DNA from: Eubacterium sp.
Lineage (GTDB): Bacteria > Bacillota > Clostridia > Lachnospirales > Lachnospiraceae
DNA: 64,000 nt
NCBI GenBank assembly: GCA_017480495.1
Contig: JAFVAQ010000005.1
Location: 1-64,000 of the forward strand
Reading direction: 5' to 3'
The position numbers and the translations under genes were made by a program. Under the pieces are notes generated by a model. That model was not told the DNA's origin. It saw nothing but the letters and a program-made list of their open reading frames with translations, and made no database searches. The stretch's first letter is position 1. Each line of letters opens with the position of its first letter. Shown here one piece after another: positions 44,507 through 53,701 of the stretch.

Positions 44507-46408
44507 TTGGCTATAACCAAAATATTACATCAGAAAGTAAGCCCTGGTCGCGAACTGGGGCTTCATACAAAACAACTTATAGATTATATTTTCAATCCTG
44601 ATAAAACTGAACAGTGTATCCTAACGGGCAGTGTCAACTGCCTGCCGGATACGGCATATGAGCAGATGGTTGAAACTAAGAAAGTGTTCGGCAAACTTGG
44701 TGGCAGACAGAGCTATCATATAATAATATCTCTTGTTCCTGGAGAGGGAACACCAGAAGAGCTGTATGAAATGACAGAGAAATTTGTAGCAGAGTTCATT
44801 CATGGAGAATATGAAGTAGTGTTTGCTGTTCATACGGATCACGAGCATCTACATTCTCACATTGTGTTTAATAGTGTAAATATGTTTACCGGCAGAAAGT
44901 TTCAGTATAAAAATGGTGATTGGAAACATAAGATGCAACCAATAACAAATAAGCTGAGTGAGGAGTATGGTCTGGAAATAATGCCGGCTGAATATAGTAA
45001 GGATCCTAAGAATATGCCCCGGGATCAGTGGGAGAAGGAAAAGAGCTTTTCAGAGTTCATTGAGGCAGATGCAAGGTATTGCATGATGAGAGCTGAGAAC
45101 AGAGAACATTATATTTATTTGCTGAAAGAACTGGGATATGAAGTGAAGGATGGAGAACATATAGCAGTAAAAGCTTCGGGAATGAAAAGATTTAAAAGGC
45201 TTGGAACTATTGCTCCGGAGCTGGATTATAGAAATATAGAGCAAAAGGATAATAAAGAAAAAGGTCGAACTGATAGATTATATAAAACGATAGATCCACG
45301 ACCATTAAGGAGAGCATTGTTATCTCCGCTACAAAAGAAATATTATGTCAGACTCTATAAAATGCGCCTGCTGGAGAAGCGGAGATTCCAATATAAATCA
45401 GCTCAGTTTTATAAAGACCTGCAAAGATTCAAACTACTTCAGGAAGAGTATTTGTTTCTCGTGTCAGAAGACATACGAAGTGTTGATGAACTTATAAATG
45501 TAAAGGTAAGTGCATTACATAGATATAGAGAAATATCAGAAGAGCAGAAATGCCTTTACAAAGAAAAGGCTAGGTTAAGAAATAAAAAAAACAAGATCGC
45601 TATTAGTCAAGGAAATGTGGATTCCTTTGATGAAGATGAATATAGAGACCGACTGCAGATTTTGAAAGAGTTAAAGCGAGAGGAAGATAAAAGATTTAGA
45701 ATTGCTGATAAAATATATCAGGATTGTCTGTATGATATAGAATTAAAAGATATTGATAGTATTAGTATATCTGAATTTGAAAAAGAATTAGACAATGTCG
45801 ATACAGAAGAAAAGATCCCAGAACTTCCAAAGCCTAAGCCAGAGCCTGTCATAGAATCAGTTTTAGCTAATAAGAAAGATATATCTAAAGTTGCTAATGG
45901 ACCAAGTGTTAAGCAGGAAGATGTTCCGGCTTTTAGTGATTCTAAAGTTATTAAAGAAGAGAATCTGAATGATTCGTATGTTGATGTATCAATAAAGAAT
46001 ACTCTTGTAGAAGGTACAAATAAGGAGGAAGAATCAAAAGATGATTCGCCTTCATGTAAAAAGGTTGACACTGATTATGAAATAGAGATTATAGCAATTG
46101 ATGCAGTAATAGATATTAAAAATATGAATCTTTCGGTTCAAGATTTCTTTTTATTGTCTGTAGAAGATAAAGCGGCTATTTGGGATGTTACAAAATATGA
46201 TCCATTGGATGCATTTGAAGCATACAGGAAAGTTGCTGATTCGGCACAAGTTAGTAAATCAGTTCCGGATTTATATGATGAGTTTACTCGGATAAAGAAT
46301 AAATGCCTGGAGTATAAGAAGGAACCTTGGGAGAGGGAGTATAGGAAGATAGTTCTAAAAGGTGAGTACAAGAATGATAAAAAGTTGGTGAGAACGAAGG
46401 TGAGATAA
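44507..46408 (+). CDS. mobA: MOB_P-type relaxase
   Basis: This 633-aa relaxase nicks oriT to start transfer. The N-terminal nuclease domain (about 1-170) has DYIFNPDKTE (candidate catalytic Tyr), the strand with SYHIIISLVPGE, and the metal motif HTDHEHLHSHIVFNSVN (His-rich, about 107-123). A long helical, charged region follows, and the last 200 residues are acidic with SVLANK-type linkers. The start is a TTG at 44507 with GAGGAGG at good distance. It belongs to the relaxase/mobilization nuclease family seen in mobilizable transposons. No coupling protein is encoded in the element. Confidence 0.9.
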   Translation: MAITKILHQKVSPGRELGLHTKQLIDYIFNPDKTEQCILTGSVNCLPDTAYEQMVETKKVFGKLGGRQSYHIIISLVPGEGTPEELYEMTEKFVAEFIHGEYEVVFAVHTDHEHLHSHIVFNSVNMFTGRKFQYKNGDWKHKMQPITNKLSEEYGLEIMPAEYSKDPKNMPRDQWEKEKSFSEFIEADARYCMMRAENREHYIYLLKELGYEVKDGEHIAVKASGMKRFKRLGTIAPELDYRNIEQKDNKEKGRTDRLYKTIDPRPLRRALLSPLQKKYYVRLYKMRLLEKRRFQYKSAQFYKDLQRFKLLQEEYLFLVSEDIRSVDELINVKVSALHRYREISEEQKCLYKEKARLRNKKNKIAISQGNVDSFDEDEYRDRLQILKELKREEDKRFRIADKIYQDCLYDIELKDIDSISISEFEKELDNVDTEEKIPELPKPKPEPVIESVLANKKDISKVANGPSVKQEDVPAFSDSKVIKEENLNDSYVDVSIKNTLVEGTNKEEESKDDSPSCKKVDTDYEIEIIAIDAVIDIKNMNLSVQDFFLLSVEDKAAIWDVTKYDPLDAFEAYRKVADSAQVSKSVPDLYDEFTRIKNKCLEYKKEPWEREYRKIVLKGEYKNDKKLVRTKVR

Positions 46409-46578
46409 ATTGTTTTGATTTATATATTCTATAATTTATAGATGAACTAAAGTATGTTAAAATACGAAAAAGTATTGATGTTTATTTTTCATTTAAATAA
46501 TAAAGAAATTCATCAAGGTCAATTTTTTTTATCTTGAATGATAATGAAGGTTATGGATAGAAAAATGGGAGGAAATAC

Positions 46579-47592
46579 ATGAGTGAAAACAAATCTAATG
46601 AAATTATTCCTGTGGAGATTACAGTGGAATCTTTGAAGGCTAAAATATATACAGTTAGAGGCCAGCGAGTTATGCTTGCTGCAGACTTAGCTGAGATATA
46701 TGGTTATACCACTAAGGCTTTTAATCAGCAGGTGAAGAATAATATTGAAAAATTTGATGAAGACTTTCGTTTTCAATTAACAAGAGAAGAACTTGAAGAT
46801 ATGGTGAGGTCAAAAAATTTGACCTCACGGGAGGGATTAATGTTTCAAGGGCAATCAGGTGGAACTAGATATTTGCCATGGTGTTTTACGGAAAGTGGTG
46901 TTTACATGCTTATGACGGTATTGAAAGGTGAACTTGCTATTCGTCAGAGCAAAGCGTTAATTCGGACATTTAAGCAGATGAAGGACTATATCCATCAGGA
47001 TCCACTGCTTTCTGGATCGTCTAATATTGAAAAAATGGCCTTACAGATATCTGAAAACACAAGAGATATTGGCAAAATAAAGGAATCCATGGTTACAAAA
47101 GAGGATCTGACTAAAGTTATTCAGAGCTTTACTTTGCCTGATAAAGGAATAGAATATGTCATATATGCAGGTCAAACATTTGAAGCCGATGTAGCGTATG
47201 CGGATATTTACAGTAAAGCAAAGAAAAAATTGTACATAGTGGATAACTATATTGGACCAAAAACACTTTTGATGCTGAAGAGTGTTCCTGCTAATGTAGA
47301 TATTATTATTTTTAGTGATAATATTATGAATATCCTCCGTCTGTCAGAGCTTCAAGCTTTTCAGACTGAATATCCGAATGTGAGACTATCCTTCCAGAAA
47401 ACAGGAAGAAAGTTCCATGATAGATATATTATTGTAGATTATAAGACGCGATCAGAAAAGATTTATCATTGTGGAGCATCCAGTAAAGATGCAGGAAATA
47501 AAATTACAACAATATCAAAGTCGGATAACAAAGAACTATATCATCCGATGGTAGATGATCTGCTTTTGCAGCCGGCTTTACAATTGCGTTAA
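46579..47592 (+). CDS. ORF6N-domain protein fused to a PLD-like half-site domain
   Basis: The 337-aa product starts with an ORF6N DNA-binding domain (about 15-105, KIYTVRGQRVMLAADLAEIY). Phage anti-repressors and regulators often carry this domain. After a short helical linker it has a second domain (about 190-335) with FHDRYIIVDY and HCGASSKDAG, which resembles one half of a phospholipase-D/HKD-type nuclease fold. The combination is found in mobile elements, but the role is not known: regulation, DNA processing or defence are possible. GGGAGGAAAT precedes the ATG. It is the last gene of the backbone before the cargo. Confidence 0.75.
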   Translation: MSENKSNEIIPVEITVESLKAKIYTVRGQRVMLAADLAEIYGYTTKAFNQQVKNNIEKFDEDFRFQLTREELEDMVRSKNLTSREGLMFQGQSGGTRYLPWCFTESGVYMLMTVLKGELAIRQSKALIRTFKQMKDYIHQDPLLSGSSNIEKMALQISENTRDIGKIKESMVTKEDLTKVIQSFTLPDKGIEYVIYAGQTFEADVAYADIYSKAKKKLYIVDNYIGPKTLLMLKSVPANVDIIIFSDNIMNILRLSELQAFQTEYPNVRLSFQKTGRKFHDRYIIVDYKTRSEKIYHCGASSKDAGNKITTISKSDNKELYHPMVDDLLLQPALQLR

Positions 47593-47807
47593 ATTGAGGA
47601 TTCTATGATGATGGTAAAGATGGGGGTAGTACTACCCTCAAACTACCCTCAAATATAAACATAGGAAGTTTCTTAATCTTACTCTTGTAGTAGTGATACA
47701 TTATTTTTGTGAAATATGTCAATCGATTATTGTTAATCTTTCCTTGTACCTGACGAATCAAAATAGTAGAATAAACATACCTATAGTGATAAAGGTGGTG
47801 AAACTCT

Positions 47808-48728
47808 ATGAATTTACTACATATGAAGCATGCGCTGGAGGTTGCGAAGGCCGGCTCGCTGAATAAGGCTTCGGAATCACTTATGATCGCGGCGCCGAAT
47901 ATCAGCCGTTCCATAAAGGAACTGGAGAGTGACCTCGGTATTACGATTTTTGAGAGAACTCAGAACGGTATGAAGCTGACCCCGGAGGGTGAAGAGTTTA
48001 TAAGCTTCGCGAAGGGGATTCTGAATCAGATTGATGATCTTGAGAAGTTCTATAAGTCTGCCGCAACTCCGAAGCAGAAGTTTTCCATATCTGTTCCGCG
48101 TGCAAGTTATATATCTGAGGCATTTGCTGAGTTCTCAAAGTCACTCACAAAGGAGCCTACTGAAGTCTTCTACAAGGAGACAAACTCCCAGCGTACGATC
48201 CACAATATGCTGAATCATGATTATAAGCTGGGTATTATCCGTTATGCGGAGAATTATGATAAATACTTCAAGACCATGCTTGAGGAGAAGGGCTTCCAGT
48301 ACGAGCTGGTTACGGAGTTTACGTATTCACTCATCATGAGTGCAGAGAATCCGCTTGCAAAGAAAGAGGAGATTACATTCGAGGATCTTACGGATTATAT
48401 TGAGATCGCTCATGCGGATCCATACGTTCCATCGATGCCGATTTCCAAGGTTGTGAAGGAGGAGATTCCTGATAATATCGCTCGAAGGATATTCATCTTC
48501 GAGAGAGCAAGTCAGTTCGATCTTCTGTCTATGAATCCTGAAACCTTTATGTGGGTTTCACCGGTACCGAAGAAGCTGCTTGAACGTTACAATCTTGTCC
48601 TTAGGAAGTGCGCAGACAACAAGAAGATTTACAAGGACGTCCTGATTTATAAGGATGGCTACAAGCTTACGAAGCTGGATCAGCAGTTCATAACGGAGCT
48701 GTGTGAATCGAGAAGAAAGTACATTTAA
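47808..48728 (+). CDS. LysR-family transcription regulator
   Basis: The 306-aa protein has a classic LysR winged helix: MKHALEVAKAGSLNKASESL and IAAPNISRSIKELESDLGI (about 5-43), followed by a two-lobed effector-binding region to residue 300. Members usually control nearby or divergent genes in response to a small molecule. GGTGG precedes the ATG. Just upstream are a 14-bp palindrome GGGTAGTACTACCC (47624-47637) and a tandem CTACCCTCAAA repeat (47632-47653), possible operators. It is followed by a terminator and then rex, suggesting a separate unit. Its target is probably the cargo operon, but that is inference. Confidence 0.88.
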   Translation: MNLLHMKHALEVAKAGSLNKASESLMIAAPNISRSIKELESDLGITIFERTQNGMKLTPEGEEFISFAKGILNQIDDLEKFYKSAATPKQKFSISVPRASYISEAFAEFSKSLTKEPTEVFYKETNSQRTIHNMLNHDYKLGIIRYAENYDKYFKTMLEEKGFQYELVTEFTYSLIMSAENPLAKKEEITFEDLTDYIEIAHADPYVPSMPISKVVKEEIPDNIARRIFIFERASQFDLLSMNPETFMWVSPVPKKLLERYNLVLRKCADNKKIYKDVLIYKDGYKLTKLDQQFITELCESRRKYI

Positions 48729-48773
48729 ATATTATGTCCGATCATATCGACAAATTTTTATCCGGTCTCTTTT

Positions 48774-48805
48774 ATCCGGTCTCTTATGGAGGCCGGATTT
48801 TTTTG
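48774..48805 (+). terminator. Terminator after LysR gene
   Basis: ATCCGG (48774-48779) and CCGGAT (48793-48798) with inner TCTC/GGAG-type pairing are followed by a T run. The motif TCCGGTCTCTT is duplicated just before it. Confidence 0.7.
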
Positions 48806-48841
48806 CGTTCAACACTCCATTTTCCCTACTCGATAAAGGGG

Positions 48842-48908
48842 TTATCGATATTGATAATACCGATTATCATTTTTAAGAATTTACAATCACGCCTCCGGAA
48901 TTTACAAT
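48842..48908. promoter_or_regulatory. Operator-like repeats before rex
   Basis: Two overlapping inverted repeats lie here: TTATC-N6-GATAA (48842-48857) and TGATAAT-accg-ATTATCA (48852-48869). They are followed by two copies of GAATTTACAAT (48877-48887 and 48898-48908) spaced exactly 21 bp apart, two helical turns. None is a clear Rex box. A regulator such as the adjacent LysR protein could bind here. Confidence 0.5.
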
Positions 48909-48938
48909 GAAAGCGAAATGAGGAAAGGAGGCAGGGGT

Positions 48939-49595
48939 ATGGAGAGATTATCTGTTTCGAAGGCAACCCTCGGCAGGCTTCCGATTTATCTCGGAATGCT
49001 GCGGGAACTTCCTCCGGATGAGTATTCCAATATATCGGCAACGACGATATCGAAGAAGCTCAGTCTTGGGGAAGTACAGGTGAGAAAAGATCTTGCTGCC
49101 GTAAGCGGGGCGGGAAAACCGAAGCTCGGCTATGTGACGCAGGAACTTATCGAAAAACTTGAGGAAGCCTTAGGCATTAAAAGTCTTACAGAAGCTGTGC
49201 TGGTTGGAGCCGGAAGGCTCGGAAGAGCGCTGCTGGAGTATGACGAGTTTCGCAAATACGGAGTTATGATTTCGGCCGCATTTGACTGCAATGAACAGGT
49301 GATCAGCCTGAACGGTAAAACGGAAATACTTCCGATGAACCGTTTCGAAGCTTACTGCAAAGCTCATTCAATAAGGCTCGGGATCATCACCGTAGGTGAA
49401 GGCTCAGCCCAGGTCGTATGCGACCTGATGGTGCAGGCGGGAATAGCCGCTATATGGAATTTCGCTCCATGTAAACTGGAGGTTCCCAAAGGAATAATGC
49501 TTCAGAATGAAAATCTGGCATTGTCGTTAGCACATTTAAATAACCAATTAAAGAATCAGGATCAGGAGGAGAAAAATGGACGTAAAGGAGTATGA
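48939..49595 (+). CDS. rex: Redox-sensing repressor Rex
   Basis: Rex senses the NADH/NAD+ ratio and represses fermentation genes until NADH rises. The 218-aa protein has the N-terminal winged helix (GRLPIYLGMLRELPPDEYSN, ISKKLSLGEVQVRKDLA) and a Rossmann domain with VLVGAGRLGRALLEYDEF (about 85-102). AAAGGAGG lies 7 nt before the ATG at 48939; the earlier in-frame ATG at 48918 sits on this site. It overlaps adhE by 20 nt, so it is cotranscribed with its probable target. The G+C content is higher than in the backbone. Confidence 0.93.
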   Translation: MERLSVSKATLGRLPIYLGMLRELPPDEYSNISATTISKKLSLGEVQVRKDLAAVSGAGKPKLGYVTQELIEKLEEALGIKSLTEAVLVGAGRLGRALLEYDEFRKYGVMISAAFDCNEQVISLNGKTEILPMNRFEAYCKAHSIRLGIITVGEGSAQVVCDLMVQAGIAAIWNFAPCKLEVPKGIMLQNENLALSLAHLNNQLKNQDQEEKNGRKGV

Positions 49596-52281
49596 AATTG
49601 TCGACAGCGTTGAAAAGCTCGAAGAAGCAATTGCGCGTGTAAGAAAAGCACAGAAGCTTTTTGCAACTTACACACAGGAACAGGTAGATAAGATATTCTT
49701 GGCTGCCGCTTCCGCTGCTAACAAAGCACGTATCCCTCTCGCTAAGATGGCAGTAGAAGAGACAGGCATGGGAGTTGTTGAAGACAAAGTAATCAAGAAC
49801 AACTATGCGTCAGAGTACATTTATAATGCTTACAAGAATACCAAGACCTGTGGAGTTATAGAAGAAGATAAGGCATACGGTATGAAAAAGATCGCTGAGC
49901 CTATCGGTGTTATCGCAGCGGTCATCCCAACGACAAATCCAACCTCTACGGCTATCTTCAAATGCCTGATAGCTCTTAAAACCCGTAATGCCATTATAAT
50001 CAGCCCACACCCGCGTGCTAAGAACAGCACGATTGCAGCAGCCAAGCTTGTCCTTGAGGCTGCGGTTGCTGCAGGTGCACCGGAAGGAATCATTGACTGG
50101 ATCGACGTACCTAGCCTGGAAATGACCAATTTTGTAATGAAAGAAGCTGACATCATCCTCGCCACAGGCGGTCCGGGAATGGTAAAGGCTGCATACTCCA
50201 GTGGAAAGCCTGCCTTAGGCGTAGGCGCAGGCAACACACCGGCGATCATAGATGATACCGCAGATATCCTTCTTGCAGTAAATTCCATCATTCACTCCAA
50301 GACATTTGATAACGGTATGATCTGTGCATCTGAGCAGTCAGTTATAGTTCTTAAATCTATATACGATGCAGTCAAAGAGGAATTTGCGGCACGCGGTTGT
50401 TATTTCCTTAACCCGGCTGAGACAGAAAAGGTTCGTAAGACTATTATCATAAATGGAGCGCTCAACGCAAAGATCGTTGGCCAGTCTGCAGCTAAGATTG
50501 CAGAGCTTTCAGGAGTTACAGTTCCTGAAGGAACAAAGATCCTCATCGGTGAGGTTGAAAGCGTTGATCTTTCTGAGGAGTTCGCTCACGAGAAGCTGAG
50601 TCCTGTACTTGCTATGTACAAGGCAGAGAGCTTCGCTGATGCTCTTGACAAGGCAGAGCACCTTATCGCTGACGGCGGTTATGGTCATACATCATCTGTA
50701 TATCTCAACGAAGTTACAGAGCAGGATAAGCTTGCAGAGTTCACATCACGTATGAAGACCTGCCGTATCCTCGTAAATACTCCTTCATCACAGGGTGGTA
50801 TCGGAGACCTTTACAACTTCAAACTTGCTCCGTCACTTACACTGGGATGCGGCTCATGGGGCGGAAACTCCGTTTCGGAAAATGTGGGAGTTAAGCACCT
50901 TATCAATATCAAGACAGTTGCCGAAAGGAGAGAGAACATGCTTTGGTTCAGAGCACCTGAGAAGGTATATATCAAGAAGGGATGTCTCCCAGTTGCACTT
51001 GATGAGCTGAGAAATGTAATGAATAAGAAGCGTGCCTTCATCGTTACAGACCAGTTCCTTTATACAAACGGCTATGCTAAGCCGATATTCGAGAAGCTTG
51101 AGGAAATGGGCATCGAATACAGTTGCTTCTATGATGTTGCTCCGGATCCTACACTTGAATGTGCACTCCGCGGTGCAGAGCAGATGAGAGCATTTAAGCC
51201 TGATACAATCATCGCACTCGGTGGTGGTTCTGCTATGGATGCAGGTAAGATCATGTGGGTTCTCTATGAGCATCCGGAAGCTGACTTCATGGATATGGCA
51301 ATGAGATTCATTGATATCAGAAAGAGAATTTATACATTTCCTAAAATGGGCGAGAAGGCATACTTCATCGCTATTCCGACATCTGCAGGTACAGGTTCGG
51401 AGGTTACTCCATTCGCAGTTATTACTGATGAGAAGTCAGGTGTTAAATATCCGCTTGCTGATTATCAGTTACTTCCTAACATGGCGATCATCGATACGGA
51501 TTTCCACATGTCTGCTCCTAAGGGACTGACTGCGGCATCCGGTATCGACGCCGTAACACACGCACTTGAAGCCTATGCCGCAATGCTTGCAACGGACTAC
51601 ACCGATGGCCTTGCTATTCAGGCACTCAAGAATATATTTAAGTATCTGCCGCGAGCTTATAAGTACGGCCAGACAGATATCGAAGCACGCGAGAAGATGG
51701 CAAATGCCGCTACTATGGCCGGTATGGCCTTTGCCAATGCCTTCCTGGGAGTATGTCATTCAATGGCACATAAGCTCGGTGCTTTCCATCATCTGCCACA
51801 CGGAGTTGCAAATGCTCTTATGATCGAAGAGGTACTCCGTTTCAACGCTGCAGAAGCACCTGCGAAGATGGGTACATTTTCACAGTACGATCATCCTCAT
51901 ACGCTCGCAAGATATGCTGAGGTTGCTGACGCACTCGGCCTTGGCGGTAAGACTGACGAGGAGAAGCTCGAGAATCTTATCAAGGCTGTTAATGACCTCA
52001 AGGCTAAGGTTGGTATCAAGGATACTATTAAGGATTACGGAATCGATGAGAAGGATTTCCTTGACCGTCTCGATGACATGGTTGAGCAGGCCTTCGACGA
52101 TCAGTGTACAGGCGCAAATCCGCGTTATCCGTTAATGTCTGAGATCAAGCAGATGTATCTCAATGCATACTACGGCGGCAAGCATTTCGAGGAGACAAAG
52201 AAGCCTACAGCTGCCGACATTGCTGAAGCTCCAAAAACTGACAAGGTTAAAGATGCTTACCGTAAGACTAAGAAAGCGTAA
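49576..52281 (+). CDS. adhE: Bifunctional acetaldehyde/alcohol dehydrogenase AdhE
   Basis: AdhE reduces acetyl-CoA to acetaldehyde and then ethanol, reoxidising two NADH per acetyl group. The 901-aa protein has an aldehyde dehydrogenase half (about 1-440) with DNGMICASEQSV (catalytic Cys) and GGPGMVKAAYSSGKPALGVG, and an iron-dependent alcohol dehydrogenase half (about 455-880) with ALGGGSAMDAGKIMW and HSMAHKLGAFHHLPHG metal-binding histidines. This two-domain form assembles into spirosomes in other bacteria. GGAGGAG precedes the ATG. Rex overlaps its 5' end and is the likely direct regulator. It is the central enzyme of the cargo. Confidence 0.96.
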   Translation: MDVKEYEIVDSVEKLEEAIARVRKAQKLFATYTQEQVDKIFLAAASAANKARIPLAKMAVEETGMGVVEDKVIKNNYASEYIYNAYKNTKTCGVIEEDKAYGMKKIAEPIGVIAAVIPTTNPTSTAIFKCLIALKTRNAIIISPHPRAKNSTIAAAKLVLEAAVAAGAPEGIIDWIDVPSLEMTNFVMKEADIILATGGPGMVKAAYSSGKPALGVGAGNTPAIIDDTADILLAVNSIIHSKTFDNGMICASEQSVIVLKSIYDAVKEEFAARGCYFLNPAETEKVRKTIIINGALNAKIVGQSAAKIAELSGVTVPEGTKILIGEVESVDLSEEFAHEKLSPVLAMYKAESFADALDKAEHLIADGGYGHTSSVYLNEVTEQDKLAEFTSRMKTCRILVNTPSSQGGIGDLYNFKLAPSLTLGCGSWGGNSVSENVGVKHLINIKTVAERRENMLWFRAPEKVYIKKGCLPVALDELRNVMNKKRAFIVTDQFLYTNGYAKPIFEKLEEMGIEYSCFYDVAPDPTLECALRGAEQMRAFKPDTIIALGGGSAMDAGKIMWVLYEHPEADFMDMAMRFIDIRKRIYTFPKMGEKAYFIAIPTSAGTGSEVTPFAVITDEKSGVKYPLADYQLLPNMAIIDTDFHMSAPKGLTAASGIDAVTHALEAYAAMLATDYTDGLAIQALKNIFKYLPRAYKYGQTDIEAREKMANAATMAGMAFANAFLGVCHSMAHKLGAFHHLPHGVANALMIEEVLRFNAAEAPAKMGTFSQYDHPHTLARYAEVADALGLGGKTDEEKLENLIKAVNDLKAKVGIKDTIKDYGIDEKDFLDRLDDMVEQAFDDQCTGANPRYPLMSEIKQMYLNAYYGGKHFEETKKPTAADIAEAPKTDKVKDAYRKTKKA

Positions 52282-52294
52282 GGAGGATGAAGGT

Positions 52295-53044
52295 ATGAAA
52301 CTGGACAGAGTAATAGCAGTAAGAAAAGATAAGACTATTTACCGCGACGGCGGAAGATGTATCAAGGTTTTTAACGAAGACTATTCAAAGGCCGATATTC
52401 TAAATGAAGCTCTTAATCAGGCCAGAATCGAGGAGACAGGACTCAGCATTCCTAAGGTTCTCGAGGTTACTATGATCGACGGTAAATGGGCTATAGTATT
52501 CGAATATATAAAGGGAAAGACCCTGGCACAGCTTATGGAAGAGAATCCGGATAAGAAGGAAGAGTATCTTGAACAGTTTGTTGATCTGCAGCTTACAGTT
52601 CATGCAAAGACATGTCCTCTGCTCAACAAGCTTAAGGATAAGATGAACAGAAAGATCAGCGCTACAGAGCTTGATGCTACAACTCGTTACGATCTTCACA
52701 CACGTCTTGAAGGCATGCCTAAGCATAACAAGGTATGCCACGGAGATTTCAATCCGTCAAACATCATCATTGCTGAAGACGGTACTCCGTACATCCTCGA
52801 CTGGTCTCATGCTACACAGGGAAATGCATCCGCAGACGTTGCTCGTACATACCTGCTTTTCTGGCTGAACGGTGATATCGAAGGAGCCAAGAAGTACCTC
52901 GACCTCTTCTGCAAGAAGAGCAACACAGCAAAGCAGTACGTTCAGAAATGGATGCCGATCGTTGCAGCTTCTCAGTCTGTTAAGGGCAACGAGAAGGAGA
53001 GAGAGTTCCTACTTTCATGGGTTAATGTTGTGGACTACGAGTAA
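52295..53044 (+). CDS. APH/choline-kinase-fold phosphotransferase
   Basis: The 249-aa product is a small kinase of the aminoglycoside phosphotransferase/choline kinase fold. It shows VCHGDFNPSNIIIAEDG (catalytic loop, Brenner motif) and YILDWSHATQG (metal-binding Asp). The N-lobe (IEETGLSIPKVLEV) is short. AGGAGG lies 8 nt before the ATG at 52295; a longer reading begins inside adhE. Its substrate is unknown. It follows adhE by 13 nt and the same gene occurs between adhE and hydrogenase genes in related bacteria as far as I recall, so a function in redox control is likely. Confidence 0.8.
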   Translation: MKLDRVIAVRKDKTIYRDGGRCIKVFNEDYSKADILNEALNQARIEETGLSIPKVLEVTMIDGKWAIVFEYIKGKTLAQLMEENPDKKEEYLEQFVDLQLTVHAKTCPLLNKLKDKMNRKISATELDATTRYDLHTRLEGMPKHNKVCHGDFNPSNIIIAEDGTPYILDWSHATQGNASADVARTYLLFWLNGDIEGAKKYLDLFCKKSNTAKQYVQKWMPIVAASQSVKGNEKEREFLLSWVNVVDYE

Positions 53045-53061
53045 AATGATGTAAGTGTCAA

Positions 53062-53125
53062 AAGTCAAAATGTGATCTCACTTGTGGGAAATGTAATCTC
53101 GATTGTGGAAAACGCATTTTGACTT
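53062..53125. repeat. Inverted repeat enclosing two 21-bp tandem repeats
   Basis: AAGTCAAAATG (53062-53072) and CATTTTGACTT (53115-53125) face each other. Between them are two imperfect 21-bp copies, at 53071-53091 (starts TGTGATCTCACTTGTGGG) and 53092-53112 (starts TGTAATCTCGATTGTGGA). This could be a miniature mobile-element end or a binding site that controls the hydrogenase genes. Confidence 0.5.
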
Positions 53126-53172
53126 ACTGACGCGATGAAACACGAAGAATTAGTACGCGAGGAGATTTAGAA

Positions 53173-53415
53173 ATGAAGATTACAGTATGTATCGGTTCTT
53201 CCTGCCACATTAAAGGATCGAGACAGGTTGTAGAACAGCTGCAGTATTTGATAAGAGAAAATCAGCTTGGAGATAAAGTAGAGCTGGCTGGTACATTTTG
53301 CATGGGCAAGTGTCAGCAGGGCGTCTGCTTACAGGTGGACGAGGAGTTCTTCTCAGTAACACCTGAAAATGTAAAGGAGTTTTTCGAAGCTTCGGTTCTG
53401 CCGAAGGTGAAGTAA
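53173..53415 (+). CDS. Thioredoxin-like [2Fe-2S] ferredoxin-domain protein 1
   Basis: The 80-aa protein belongs to the thioredoxin-like [2Fe-2S] group (NuoE/HydC-like). Four cysteines are visible in CIGSSCHIKG and TFCMGKCQQG, the ligand pattern of the family. It starts with GAGGAGAT before the ATG. It lacks the N-terminal helical domain of NuoE, so it is a compact electron carrier or a sensor partner. It forms a pair with the next gene, 1 nt apart. Confidence 0.82.
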   Translation: MKITVCIGSSCHIKGSRQVVEQLQYLIRENQLGDKVELAGTFCMGKCQQGVCLQVDEEFFSVTPENVKEFFEASVLPKVK

Positions 53416-53416
53416 T

Positions 53417-53701
53417 ATGATAGTTCAGATTTGTGTTGGCTCATCCTGCCATTTGAAAGGATCTGAGAAGATAGTTGAGCTGTTTCAGCAGGCTATCAAG
53501 GAGCACGAACTTGATAATGAGATAACATTGGCCGGCTGCTTCTGCACCGGTCAGTGCAACCGCATAGGCGTGACGATCACGGTGAACGACGAAGTGCACT
53601 GCGGCATAATACCGGAGAGATTCGATGAATTCTTTAATGACAAGGTCATGAAGGCCTTAGAGGAGGAAAGGGCGAAGTTTAATGGAATGTCTCACTCTTA
53701 A
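53417..53701 (+). CDS. Thioredoxin-like [2Fe-2S] ferredoxin-domain protein 2
   Basis: The 94-aa protein is a close relative of its neighbour, with CVGSSCHLKG and CFCTGQCNRI as the likely [2Fe-2S] ligands. It has an extra cysteine (ECHCGIIPE region: VHCGII) and a longer acidic tail. Its end overlaps the sensory hydrogenase start by 20 nt, so the two are coupled. A tandem pair suggests electron delivery to or from the hydrogenase-like sensor next door. Confidence 0.82.
   Translation: MIVQICVGSSCHLKGSEKIVELFQQAIKEHELDNEITLAGCFCTGQCNRIGVTITVNDEVHCGIIPERFDEFFNDKVMKALEEERAKFNGMSHS

Noticed and set aside
47707..47724. Possible Rex box TTGTGAAATATGTCAATC before the LysR gene
   Set aside because: Only the first half (TTGTGA) fits; the second half TCAATC does not match TCACAA, and it lies before LysR rather than rex or adhE.
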